64,000 bases of DNA. Origin: Xylocopa sonorina (taxonomy: Eukaryota; Arthropoda; Insecta; Hymenoptera; Apidae). Of this stretch, positions 11,613-25,323 are shown in pieces. Position 1 is the first letter of the stretch. Each line of letters begins with the position of its first letter. The stretch lies in assembly GCF_050948175.1 (NCBI RefSeq), contig NW_027490174.1:496001-560000 (forward strand), written 5' to 3'. The notes beneath the pieces are model-generated. The model did no database searches. It was not told where the DNA came from and saw only the letters and a list, made by a program, of their open reading frames with translations. The translations under genes and the position numbers were made by a program.

Positions 11613-14600
11613 CGACATCCCGTTTCAAGAAGCATTAGAAATCTATTGCTACGATGCGTAGATCTCTGGAGACGCTATTTCCTATTAAGGAAGTGTCGCA
11701 TTTACATTCTTTTGAAGTGAATACGAGGTATACATGTCACTTCGCAATTAATATTATATCTTATCATGAAACATAGAAATGAGATGCGATATCGCGATAT
11801 AAGAAGCATTAAAACACTATTGCTTCGATACGTAAACATCTGCAAGCGCTATTTCCTAGCAAGGAAGTGTCGCATTTACATTCATTGCAAGTGTAGACGA
11901 GGTATACATGACACTTCGCAATGAATATTATATCTTATCATAAAACGTAGAAATACGATGCGACATCTCGTTATAGGGAGCGCTATAACTCTATTGCTTC
12001 GATACGTAGAGATCTGCAAACGCTATTTCCTAGCAAGGAAGTGTCGCATTTACATTCTTTTGAAGTGTATACGAGGTATACATGACACTTCGCAATGAAT
12101 ATTATATCTTATCACGAAGCATATCAATGAGATGCGATACCGCGATTTAAGTAGCATTAGAACTCTATTGCTACGATACGTAGACATCTGCAAGCGCTAT
12201 TTCCAAGCAAGGAATAGTCGCATCTACATTCTATTGAAGTGCATACGACATATACATAACATTTCACAGTGAATTTCATAACTTATCATGAAACATAAAA
12301 CTGAGATGCGATATCGCGTTTTAAGGAGCATTACAGATCTAATGCTTCGATACGTAGACAACAGGAAACGCTATTTCCTAGCATGGAATTGTGGGATTTA
12401 CATTCTTTTGAAGTGTAGACGAGGTATACCTAACACTTCGCAATAACAATTATATCTTATCATGAAACATAGAGATGAGATACGACATCGCGTTTCAAGA
12501 AGCATTAGAACTCTATTGCTTCGATACGTGGACACCTGGGAACAAATTTCCTAGCAAGGAAATGTGGCATTTAGATTATTTTGAAGTGTAGACGAGGTAT
12601 ACATAACATTTCACAATGAATTTCATATTTTATCATGAAATATAAAACTGAGATGCGTTATCGCGTTTTAAGAAGCATTACAGATCTAATGCTTCGATAC
12701 GAAGACACCTGGAAACGCTATTTCTTAGTACGGGAGTGTGGTATTTACATTCTTTTGAAGTATAGACGAGGTATACATAACACTTCGCAATGAACACTAT
12801 GTCTTATCATGAAGCATAGAAGAGAGATGCGATATCGCGTTTTAAGAAGCTTTAAAACGCTATTGCTACGATACGTAGACATCTGCAAACGCTATTTTCT
12901 AGCAAGCAATAGTCGCATTTAATTCTTTTGAAGTGAATAGGAGGTATACATGACACTTCGCAATGAATATTATATCTTATCATGAAACATAGAAGAGAGA
13001 TGCGATATCGCGTTTTAAGAAGCATTAGAACGCTATTGCTACGATGCGTAGACATCTGCAAACGCTATTTCCTAGCAAGCAATAGTCGCATTTACAGTCT
13101 TTTGAAGTGAATACGAGGTATACTTGACACTTCGCAACGAATATTATATCTTATCACGAAACATATAAATGAGATGTGATATCGCGATATAAGTAGCATT
13201 AGAACTCTATTGCTACGATAGGTAGACATCTTCAAACGCTATTTCCTAGCAAGCAATAGTCGCACTTAATTCTTTTAAAGTGAATAGGAGGTATACATGA
13301 CACTTCGCAATGAATATTATATCTTATCACGAAACATAGATATGAGATGCGATATCGCGATTAATGTAGCATTAGAACATTATTGCTACGATACGTACAC
13401 ATCTGAATACGATATTTCCTAGCTAGGTAGTGTCGCATTTACATTCGTCTGAAGTGAATACGAGGTGTACATGACACTTCGCAATGAATATTATATCTTA
13501 TCACGAAACACAGAAATGAGATGCGACATCGCGATATAAGTAGCATTAGAACGATATTGCTACGATACGTAGACATCTGCAAACGCTATTTCCTAGCAAG
13601 CAATAGTCGCATTTACATTCATTCGAAGTGAATACGAGGTATACATGACACTTCGCAATGAATATTATATCTTATCCCGAAACATAGAAATGAGATGCGA
13701 TATCGCTATTTAAGTAGTATTAGAGCTCTATTGCTACGATACGTAGACATCTGCAAACGCTATTTCCTAGCAAGCAATAGTCGCATTTAATTCTTTTGAT
13801 GTGAATAGGAGGTATACATGACACTTCGCATTGAATATTATATCTTATCATGAAACACAGAAGAGAGATGCGATATCGCGTTTTAAGAAGCATTAGAACG
13901 CTATTGCTACGATGCGTAGACATCTGCAAACGCTATTTCCTAGCAAGCAATAGTCGCATTTACATTCTTTTGAAGTGAATACGCGGTATACATGACACTT
14001 CGCAATGAATATTATATCTTATCACGAAACATAGAAATGAGATGCGATATCGCGATTTAAGTAGCATTAGGACTCTATTGCTACGATACGTAGACATCTG
14101 AATACGCTATTTCCTAGCAAGGAAGTGTCGCATTGACATTCTTTTGAAGTGAATACGAGGTATACATGACACTTCGCAATGAATATTATATCTTATCATG
14201 AAGCATAGAAATGAGATGCGATATCGCGTTCTGAGAAGCATTAGAACTCTATTGCTACGTTACGTAGACATCTGCAAACGCAATTTCCGAGCAAGGAAGA
14301 TTCGCATTTACATTCTTTTGAAGTGAATACGAGGCATACATGACACTTCGCAATGAATTATATATCTTATCACGAAACATAGAAATGAGATGCGATATCG
14401 CGATATAAGTAGCATTAGAACGATATTGCTACGATACGTAGACATCTGCAAACGCTATTTCCTAGCAAGCAATAGTCGCATTTGCATTCTTTTGAAGTGA
14501 ATACGAGGTATGCATGACACTTCGCAATGAATATTATATCTTATCACGAAACATAGAAATGAGATGCGATATCGCGATTTAAGTAGCATTAGAACTCTAT

Positions 14601-16675
14601 TGCTACGATACGTAGACATCTGAATACGCTATTTCCTAGCAAGGAAGTGTCGCATTGACATTCTTTTGAAGTGAATACGAGGTATACATGACACTTCGCA
14701 ATGAATATTATATCTTATCATGAAGCATAGAAATGAGATGCGATATCGCGTTCTGAGAAGCATTAGAACTCTATTGCTACGATACGTAGACATCTGCAAA
14801 CGCTATTTCCGAACAAGGAAGATTCGCATTTACATTCTTTTGATGTGAATACGAGGTATACATGACACTTCGCAATGAATTTTATATCTTATCACGAAAC
14901 ATAGAAATGAGATGCGATATCGCGTACTGAGAAGCATTAGAACTCTATTGCTACGTTACGTAGACATCTGCAAACGCTATTTCCTAGGATGGAAACGTCG
15001 CATTTACATTCTTTTGAAGTGAATACGAGGTATACATGACACTTCGCAATGAATTATATATCTTATCACGAAACATAAAAATGAGATGCGATATCGCGAT
15101 TTGAGTAGCATTAGAACTCTATTGCTACGATACGTAGACATCTGCAAACGCTATTTCCTAGCAAGCAATAGTCGCATTTCATTCGTTTGATCTGAATAGG
15201 AGGTATACATGACACTTCGCAATGAATATTATATCTTATCACGAAACATAGAAATGAAATGTGATATCGCGATTTAAGCTGCATTAGAACTCTATTGCTA
15301 CGATACGTAGACATCAGAATACGCTATTTTCTAGCAAGGAAGTGTCGCATTGACATTCTTTTGAAGTGAATACGAGGTATACATGACACTTCGCAATGAA
15401 TATTATATCTTATCATGAAGCATAGAAATGAGATGCGATATCGCGTTCTGAGAAGCATTAGAACTCTATTGCTACGATACGTAGACATCTGCAAACGCTA
15501 TTTCCGAGCAAGGAAGATTCGCATTTACATTCTTTTGATGTGAATACGAGGTATACATGACACTTCGCAATGAATATTATATCTTATTACGAAACATAGA
15601 AATGAGATGCGATATCGCGATTTAAGTAGCACTAGAACTCTATTGCTACGATACGTAGACATCTGCAAACGCTATTTCCTAGCAAGCAATAGTCGCATTT
15701 ACATTCTTTTGAAGTGAATAGGAGGTATACATGACACTTCGCAATGAATATTATATCTTATCATGAAGCATAGAAGAGAGATGCGATATCGCGTTTTAAG
15801 AAGCTTTAAAACGCTATTGCTACGATACGTAGACATCTGCAAACGCTATTTCCTAGCAAGCAATAGTCGCATTTACATTCATTCGAAGTGAATACGAGGT
15901 ATACATGACACTTCGCAATGAATATTATATCTTATCATGAAACATAAAAGAGAGATGCGATATCGCGTTTTAAGAAGCATTAGAATGCTATTGCTACGAT
16001 GCGTAGACATCTGCAAACGCTATTTCCTAGCAAACAATAGTCGCATTGACATTCTTTTGAAGTGAATACGAGGTATACATGACACTTCGCAATGAATATT
16101 ATATCTTATCATGAAGCATAGAAATGAGATGCGATATCGCGTTCTGAGAAGCATTAGAACTCTATTGCTACGTTACGTAGACATCCGCAAATGCTATTTC
16201 CGAGCAAGGAAGATTCGCATTTACATCCTTTTGAAGTGAATACGAGGTATACATGACACTTCGCAATGAATATTATATCTTATCACGAAACATATAAATG
16301 AGATGTGATATCGCGATATAAGTAGCATTAGAACGCTATTGCTACGATGCGTAGACATCTGCAAACGTTATTTCCTAGCAAGCAATAGTCGCATTTACAT
16401 TCTTTTGCAGTGAATACGAGGTATACATGACACTTCGCAATGAATATTATATCTTATCATGAAGCATAGAAATGAGATGCGATATCGCGTTCTGAGAAGC
16501 ACTACAACTCTATTGCTACGTTACGTAGACATCTGCAAACGCTATTTCCGAGCAAGGAAGATTCGCATTTACATTCTTTTGAAGTGAATACGAGGTATAC
16601 ATGACACTTCGCAATGAATATTATATCTTATCACGAAACATAGAAATGAGATGCGATATCGCGATTAATGTAGCA

Positions 16676-18830
16676 TTAGAACATTATTGCTACGATACGT
16701 AGACATCTGAATACGCTATTTCCTAGCAAGCAATAGTTGCATTCAATTCTTTTGAAGTGAATAGGAGGTATACATGACACTTCGCAATGAATATTATATC
16801 TTATCACGAAACATAGAAATGAGATGCGATATCGCGATTTAAGGAGCATCAGAACTCTACTGCTACGATACGTAGACATCCGCAAACGCTATTTCCTAGC
16901 AAGCAATAGTCGCATTTACATTCTCTTGAAGTGAATACGAGGTATACATGACACTTCGCAATGAATATTATATCTTATCATGAAACATAGAAGTGAGATG
17001 CGATATCGTGTTTTAAGAAGCATTCGAACTCTATTGCCTCGATGCGTCGACATCTGAATACGCTATTTCCTAGCATGGAAGTATCGCATTTACATTCTTT
17101 TGAAGTGAACACGAGATATACATGCCACTCCGCAATGAGTAATATATCTTATCATGAAACATAGAATTGTGATGCGATATCGCGATTTAAAAAGCATTAG
17201 AACCCTATTGCTGCGGTACGTAGACATCTGCAAACGCTATTTCCGAGCAAGGAAGATTCGCATTTACATTCTTTTGAAGTGAATACGAGGTATACATGAC
17301 ACTTCGCAATGAATATTATTTCTTATCATGAAACATAGAAGTGAGATGCGATATCGCGGTTTAAGAAGCATTAGAACTCCATGTCCTCGATGCGGAGACA
17401 TCTGCAAACGCTATTTCCAAGCATGGAAGTGTCGCACTTACATTTTTTTGAAGTGAATACGAGGTATACATGACACATCGCAATGAATATTATATCTTAT
17501 CACGAAACATATAAGTGAGATGCGATATCGCGATTTAACTAGCAACAGAACTCTATTGATACGATACGTAGACATCTGCAAACGCTATTTCCTAGCAAGC
17601 AATAGTCGCATTTACATTCTTTCGAAGTGAATACGAGGTATACATGACACTTCGGAATGAATATTATATCTTATTACGAAACATAGAAATGAGATGCGAT
17701 ATCGCGATTAATGTAGCATTAGAACATTATTGCTACGATACGTAGACATCTGAATACGCTATTTCCTAGCTAGGAAGTGTCGCATTTACATTCGTTTGAA
17801 GTGAATACGAGGTATACATGACACTTCGCAATGAATATAATATCTTATCATGAAGCATAGAAATGAGATGCGATATCGCGTTCTGAGAAGCATTATAACT
17901 CTATTGCTACGATACGTAGACATCTGCAAACGCTATTTCCGAGCGAGGAAGATTCGCATTTACATTCTCTTGATGTGAATACGAGGTATACATGACACTT
18001 CGCAATGAATATTATATCTTATCACGAAACATAGAAATGAGATGCGATATCGCGATTTAAGTAGCATTAGAAATCTATTGCTACGATACGTAGACATCTG
18101 CAAACGCTATTTCCTAGCAAGCAATAGTCGCATTTACATTCTTTCGAAGTGAATACGAGGTATACATGACACTTCGCAATGAATATTATATCTTATCATG
18201 AAGCATAGAAATGAGATGCGTTATCGCGATTTAAGTAGCATTAGAACTCTATTGCTACGATACGTAGACATCTGCAAACGCTATTTCCTAGCAAGCAATA
18301 GTCGCATTTACATTCTTTTGTAGTGAATACGAGGTATACATGACACTTCGCAATGAATATTATATCTTATCATGAAACATAGAAGAGAGATGCGATATCG
18401 CGTTTTAAGAAGCCTTAGAACGCTATTGCTACGATGCGTAGACATCTGCAAACGCCATTACCTAGCAAGCAATAGTCGCATTTACATTCTTTCGAAGTGA
18501 ATACGAGTTATACATGACACTTCGCAATGAATATTATATCTTATCACGAAACATAGAAATGAAATGCGATATCGCGATTTAAGTAGCATTAGAACTCTAT
18601 TGCTACGATATGTAGACATCTGCAAACGCTATTTCCTAGCAAGCAATAGTTGCATTCAATTCTTTTGAAGTGAATAGGAGGTATACATGACACTTCGCAA
18701 TGAATATTATATCTTATCACGAAACATAGAAATGAGATGCGATATCGCGATTTAAGGAGCATCAGATCTCTACTGCTACGATACGTAGACATCTGCAAAC
18801 GCTATTTCCTAGCAAGCAATAGTCGCATTT
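16676..18830 (-). repeat. probable 11-monomer repeat boundary markers
   Basis: A distinctive monomer pair (TTGCATTCAATTCTTTTG, then an ACATTCTCTTGAAG monomer) occurs at 16737 and 18650, an offset of 1913 bp (11 x 173.9). Similarity of the whole 11-mer is partial, so this is either an older higher-order unit or several overlapping exchanges. Confidence 0.55.
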
Positions 18831-20689
18831 ACATTCTCTTGAAGTGAATACGAGGTATACATGACACTTCGCAATGAATATTATATCTTATCATGAAACA
18901 TAGAAGTGAGATGCGATATCGCGTTTTAAGAAGCATTCGAACTCTATTGCCTCGATGCGTAGACATCTGCAGACGCTATTTCCTAACATGGAAGTGTCGC
19001 ATTTACATTCATTTGAAGTGAATACGAGGTATACATGACACTTCGCAATGAATATTATATCTTATAACGAAACATAGAAATGAGATGCGATATCGCGATT
19101 TAAGTAGCATTAGAACTCTATTGCTACGATACGTCGACATCTGAATACGCTATTTCCTAGCAAGGAAGTATCGCATTTACATTCTTTTGAAGTGAAGACG
19201 AGGTATACATGCCACTCCGCAATGAGTAATATATCTTATCATGAAACATAGAATTGTGATGCGATATCGCGATTTAAAAAGCATTAGAACCCTATTGCTG
19301 CGGTACGTAGACATCTGCAAACGCTATTCAATAGAAAGGAAGTGTCGCATTTACATTCTTTTGAAGTCAATACGAGGTATACATAACACTTCGCAATGAA
19401 TATTATATCTTATCATGAAACATAGAAATGAAATGCGACATCTCGTTTTAAGAAGCATTAGAACCCTATTGCTACGATACGTAGACATATGCAAACGCTA
19501 TTTCCAAGCATGCAAGTGTCGCATTTACATTCTTTTGAAGTGAATACGAGGTATACATAACACTAAAAAATGAATATTATATTTTATCACGAAACAGAAA
19601 TGGGATGCGATATCGCGATTTAAAAACGATTAGAAATCTATTGCTACGATACGTAGACATCTGCAAACGCTATTCGACGGCAAGGAAGCGTCGCACTTAC
19701 ATTCTTTTGAAGTGAATACAAGGTATACATAACACTTCACATTGGATATTATATCTTATCATGAAACATGGAAATGAGATGCGATATCGCGATATAAGAA
19801 GCATTAGATCTCTATTGCTACGATACGTAGACATATGCAAACGCTATTTCCTAGCAAGGAAGTGTCGCATTTACATTATTTTCAATTGAATACGAGGTAT
19901 ACATATCACTCCACAATGAATATTATACCTTCTTACGAAATATAGAAATGAGATGCGATATCGCGACCCAAGAAACATTAAAACTCTATTGCTTCGATAC
20001 GTAGACACCTGCAATCGTTATTTCCCAGCAAGGAAGAGTCGCATTTACATTCATATGAAGTGAATACGATGTATACATGACACTTCGCAATGAATATTGT
20101 TTCTTATCTTGAAACATTGAAATGAGACGCGATGTCGCGCTTTATGAAGCATTAGTACTCTATTGCTTCGATACGTAGACATCTGCAAACACTATTTCCT
20201 TGCAAGGAAGTGTCGCATTTACATTCATTTGAAGTGAATACGAGGTACAAGTGACACCTCGCAATGAATATTATTCCTTATCATGAAACATAGAAATGAG
20301 ATGCTATATCGCGTTTTATGACGCGTCAGAACTCTATGGCTTCGATACGTAGACATTTGCAAATGCTATTTCCTATAGAAATGGAGCGCCGCATTTACAT
20401 TAGTATGGAGTGTATGCGAGATATAAGTGACACTTCGCAATGGATATTATATCTTATCATGAAACGTAGAAATGAGATGCGATATCTCGTTTTAAGAAGC
20501 ATTAGATCTCTATTGCTTCAATACGTTGACATCTGCAAACACATTTTCCTAGCAAGGAAGTGTCGCATTTACATTTATCTGAAGTGAATATGAGGTATAC
20601 ATGACACTTCGCAATGAATATTATATCTTATCATGATACATAGAAATGAGATGCGATATCTCGTTTTAAGAAGTATTAGAACACTGTTG

Positions 20690-20745
20690 CTACGTTACGT
20701 ACACTAGGAAATAGCTAGGAACGCTAGGAAATAGCGTTTGCACAT
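20690..20745. other. naked head-to-head inversion junction in the satellite
   Basis: Reverse monomers stop after GCTACGTTACGTACAC, and forward monomers begin at CTAGGAAATAGCGTTTG, with a short duplicated CTAGGAA / GCTAGGAA filler between. The flanks are complementary (GCTACGTTACGTA against TACGTATCCAAGC), so the junction can form a long hairpin. No transposable element lies here. Confidence 0.85.
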
Positions 20746-23384
20746 GTCTACGTATCCAAGCAATAGAGTTCTAATGCTTCTTACACCGCGATATCGCATC
20801 TCACTTCTGTGCTTCATGATAAGGTATAATATTCATTGCAAAGTTTCACTTATTCCTCGTATTCACTTCAAATGAATGTAAATGCGACACTTCCCTGCTA
20901 GGAAATAGCGTTTGCAGATGTCTACGTATCAATGCAATAGAGTACTAATGCTTCATAAAGCGCGATATCGCGTCTCATTTCAGTGTTTCATGATAAGATA
21001 TAATATTCATTGCGAAGTGTCATGTATACCTCGTATTCACTTCTAAAGAATGTAAATGCGACACTTCCTTGCTAGGAAATATTGTTTGCAGACGTCTACT
21101 TATCGTAGCAATAGAGTTCTAATGCTTCTTAAAACGAGAAGTCGTATTTCATTCCTATGCTTCGTAATAAGATATAATATTCATTGTGGAATGTTATGTA
21201 TACCTCGTATTAACTTCAAAGGAATGTAAATGCGACACTTCCATGCTAGGAAATAGCGTTTCCAGATGTCTACGTATCGTAGCAATAGGGTTCTAATGCT
21301 TCTTAAAACGAGATGTCGCATTTCATTTCTATGTTTCATGATAAGATATAATATTCATTGCGAAGTGTCATGTATACCTCGTATTCACTTCAAAAGAATG
21401 TAAATGCGACACTTCCATCCTAGGAAATAGCGTTTGCAGATGTCTACGTATCGTAGCAATAGAGGTCTAATGCTTCTTAAAACGAGATGTCGCATTTCAT
21501 TTCTATGTTTCGTGATAAGATATAGTATTCATTGTGGAGTGTTATGTACACCTGGTATTCTTTTCAAAGGAATGTAAATGCGACACTTCCTTGCTAGGAC
21601 ATATTGTTTGCAGATGTCTACGTATCGTAGCAATAGAGTTCTAATGCTTCCTAGACGCGATATAGCATCCCACTGCTATGTTTCATGATAAGATATAATA
21701 CTCATTATGGAGTGTCATGTATACCTCATGTTCACTTCAAAAGAATGTAAATGCGACACTGCCGTGCTAGGAAATAGCGTTTCCAGATGACCACGTATGG
21801 AAAGAATAGAGTTCTAATACTTCTTAAAACGGGATGTCGCATCTCATTTCTATGTTTCATGATAAGATATAATATCTATTGCGGAGTGTCATGTATACCT
21901 CGTATGCACTTCAATGGAATGTAAATGCAACATTTCCTTGCTAGGAAGTAGAGTTTGCAGATGTCTACGTATATTAGCAAGAGAGTTCTAATGCTTCTCA
22001 GAACGCGATATAGCACCTCATTCCTATGTTTCATGATAAGATATAATATTCATTGTGAAGTGTCATGTATATCTCGTATTGACTTCAAAAGAATGTAAAT
22101 GCCACACTTCGATGCTAGGAAATAGCGTTTCCAGATGTCTAGGTATCGTAGCAATAGAGTTCTAATGCTTCTTAAATATCGCAAAAAAATATCGCTATTT
22201 AGCGATATCGCATCCCATTTCTATGATTCATGATAAGATATAATATTCATTGCGACGTGTCATGTATACCTCGTATTCACTTCAAAAGAATGTAAATGCG
22301 ACACTTGCATGCTAGGAAATAGCGTTTGCGGATGTCTACGTATCGTAGCAATAGAGTTCTAATGCTTCTTAAAACGCGATATCGCATCTCACTTCTATGT
22401 TTCATGATAAGATATAATATTCATTGCGAAGTGTCATGTATACCTCGTATTGACTTCAAAAGAATGTAAACGCGACACTTGCATGCTAGGAAATAGCGTT
22501 TGCGGATGTGTACGTATTGTGGCAATAGAGTTCTAATGCTTCTTAAAACGCGATATCGCATCTCACTCCTATGTTTCACGATAAGATATAATATTCATTG
22601 CGAAGTGTCATGTATTCCTCGTATTCACTTCAATGGAATGTAAATGCGACATTTCCTAGCTAGGAAATAGAGTTTGCAGATGTCTACGTATATTAGCAAG
22701 AGGGCTCTAATGCTTCTCAAAACGCGATATAGCACCTCATTCCTATATTTCATGATAAGATATAATATTCATTGCGAAGTGTCATGTATACCTCGGATTC
22801 ACTTCAAAAGAATATAAATGCGACACTTCCTTGCTAGGAAGTAGCGTTTACAGATGTCTACGAATCGTAGCAATAGAGTTCTAATGCTTCTTAAAACGGG
22901 TCATCGCATCTCATTTCTATGTTCCATGATAAAATAAAATATTCATTGCGAAGTGTTATGTATACCTCGTCTACACTTCAAATGAACGTAATGGCGACAC
23001 TTCCTCTCTAGGAAATTACGCTACGAGATATCTGCGCATCGTAGCAAAAGTTTTCTAATGCTTTTTAAATCGCGTTATAGCATCTCATTTCTATGTTTCG
23101 TGATAAGATGTAATATTCATTATGAAGTGTCACGTATACTTCGTATTCACTTCAAAAAAATGTAAATGCGACAATTCCTTGCTAGGAAATAGCGTTTGCA
23201 GATTTCTACGTATCGAAGCAATAGAGTTCTAATGCTTCTTAAAACGCGATATCGCATCTCATTTCTATGTCTCATGATAAGATATAATATTCATTGCGGA
23301 GTGTTATGTATATCTCGTCTACACTTCAAAAGCATGTAAATGCCAAACTACCTTGCCACCGAATAGTAATTCTAGATGTCTACG
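20706..23384 (+). repeat. 174-bp satellite array, forward block 2
   Basis: About 15 forward monomers. At 22175-22200 one monomer carries an extra A-rich insert (ATATCGCAAAAAAATATCGC) that duplicates part of the GCGATATCGC palindrome. The last monomer before 23384 is of the diverged edge type (TGTTATGTATATCTCGTC). Confidence 0.93.
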
Positions 23385-24747
23385 GTAACGTCAGGCGTGA
23401 CGCCTGCCACCCTCCGGCGTGCTCCAGGTCCAGCAACCGCTCATCCGTCAGCATCTGCAACCGCAGCATACGTGCGAGGACCGCACGGCGTCCCGGCGCC
23501 TCAGGACGAGGAGACAGAGCTACAAGGACGTAGAGTACATCAGCCCGTACCCACATACTTACCCTCCATACGTGTAACCTTAGGTTAAGCGCGCTACACG
23601 ACTGTGTACATACACACAACAACACACACGTCGAATTCTAAGTTCGATTAGAGATAATCTGCGATGCGCTCGCGCGCACACTCGACGCTCGCGGCTCACG
23701 CTCAACGTGAGCCGCACCCCACTCCGACCGGCCGCCCCATCACGAGGGCCGAGCGGCCGCCCTGCTCTACCGCCTGCCCCACCACGAGGGCCCAGAGACT
23801 CGCGCGCGGCGCGACCCGAGGAGGTGGCGAACGTGCTTCCGATACGAGGCTTCTAATCCGAACGCCGAACCGAGCAGATCGAATCTGCCTCCGCTGTATC
23901 CTGCAGCGAGCTACCAGCTCCAATGCAGTCGTTTCTATTCCATCTGCCATAGAGGAGTCTTTATTATAACTTAGTCTCATCTCTATTTCATTTTGTACTC
24001 ATATTTAGTAACATAGTCTTAGTGTTTGTATTAGGATAGTATTCATAGAATATACACTAATTTTACCCGATTCGATGTCTCTTTATTATACTACAATCTC
24101 CTTCGACTCTATTCCTCGAGTACGCTCGCGTATTATTACTATTTCGCACTATTTCATCTTCGACAGTCTTGAATCTGGACGGTTAGAGCGAACCAACGCT
24201 TAGCCGCTCTTACTTCACCTCTGCCGTAACAGGGGTGTCTTGAACTAAGGTCGATCCCGGTAAGGTAGAGCGAACCAGCGCTTAGGCGTCCTCCTGTGTG
24301 CAAGTACCCACGATGAACTCTGAGCTTTCTATGAAGCGTACTCGACACGCGGGGAGGAAAGAGTTCCTACGTCGTCTCGTCCGCTAATACGTGGGCAGTG
24401 CCTCCGTGTATCCGAAGATCTACACTGCGGTTCCTGTTACTGCAAACGTCCTGTCTCGACACCCGCACCTTCCAGCCAGAGTTCGCCTGCCTGGAAGCTC
24501 ATTTCGATCGACGCTCCAGCGTTCCAACCGTACGCAGCTACAATTCCGGACACGGATCCACGGCGCATTGGATACCTGCAACGAGAATCAAACATTACTG
24601 TCCAGTCGTCGAAATGTAAGTACTAGACGTAATACTTGGTTAAATCGAGACCGACCGCCAACAAGCACGGGACCCGCGCAATTCGCGTAGTAACTTCGGT
24701 AAAGCTACTGATCGTGTCATCGCATCGAACGCAAACGCACCTCGGGA
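23385..24747 (+). mobile_element. GC-rich LTR-like island D
   Basis: It interrupts the satellite abruptly. It starts ACGTCAGGCGTGACGCCTGCCACC-like, containing the perfect palindrome AGGCGT-G-ACGCCT. A GC-rich half is followed by an AT-rich middle with TAACTTAGTCT, then a GC-rich end holding a donor-like GAAATGTAAGTAC at about 24611. The same order (same start, TTTAACTTAGTCTT middle, CGAAAGGTAGGG near the end) is seen in island E, so D and E are relatives. No coding domain is recognised; overlapping open frames of 64-101 codons are GC-driven. An LTR plus leader, or a non-autonomous element, is the likeliest nature. Confidence 0.45.
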
Positions 24748-25323
24748 CATGACACTTGCTACGGAATAGCGCTACTAGATGTCTACAGATCGAAGCAACT
24801 GTAATCTAATGCTTCATTTAATGTGATATCGCATCTCAATTCTATATCGCATGATAAGATGTAATATCAAAGCAACGAGGTATGTATATCTCGTCAATAC
24901 TTCACACGAATGTAAATGCCACACTTCCATGCCACGGAGCCGCGTTCCTAGATGTCTACGTATCCGAGCACTAGAATTCTAATCCTCCATAAACCGCGAT
25001 ATCGCATCTCATTTCTATGTCTCACGATAAGATGTAATAATCAACGCAACGCGTTAGGAATGTTTCGTAAACACTTCAAACGAATGTAAATGCCACACTT
25101 CCATGCAGCAGAATAGCGTTTCTAGATGTCCACGTATCGAAGCAATAGAGTTCTAACCCTTTATAAAACGCGATATCGCATCTCACTTCTACGTCCCATG
25201 ATAAGATGCAATATTTAATGCAACGCGTTATGTATATCAAGACTACACTTCGAAAGAATGTGAATCCCACACTTTGTGTCTAGGGAATAGCGTTTCTAGA
25301 TGTCTACATATCGCAGCAATAGA
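24748..25323 (+). repeat. diverged forward edge monomers between D and the BEL remnant
   Basis: About three forward monomers with many changes (GCCACACTTCCATGC, CAACGCGTTA, CTCGTCAATACTTC). They resemble the edge monomers at 582-895, 30441-30860 and 55406-55850 more than the bulk array. Confidence 0.85.

Larger units (their letters stand above)
5751..20705 (-). repeat. 174-bp satellite array, reverse block 1 (about 15 kb)
   Basis: About 86 reverse-orientation monomers (GGAAGTGTCGCATTTACATTC, CGAGGTATACATGACACTTC on the + strand). The first 650 bases are highly diverged edge monomers that become regular towards 6450. Higher-order repeats occur within it. Variant monomers with 'CAAGCAATAGTCGCATTT' dominate 12880-18830. 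All open frames of 67-91 codons here are periodic read-through: 174 is divisible by 3, so each monomer gives the same 58-codon frame with stops. Confidence 0.95.

Noticed and set aside
5751..20705. Many open frames of 67-91 codons with similar protein sequence (starting MSTYRSNRV..)
   Set aside because: They are read-through of the satellite. The monomer length is a multiple of three, so the same meaningless frame recurs. They appear in each orientation as the array flips and always end at the same monomer stops unless a variant removes them.
5751..20705. CENP-B box in the satellite
   Set aside because: The closest candidate around CTTCGATACGTAGACATC lacks the required A and CGGG positions.
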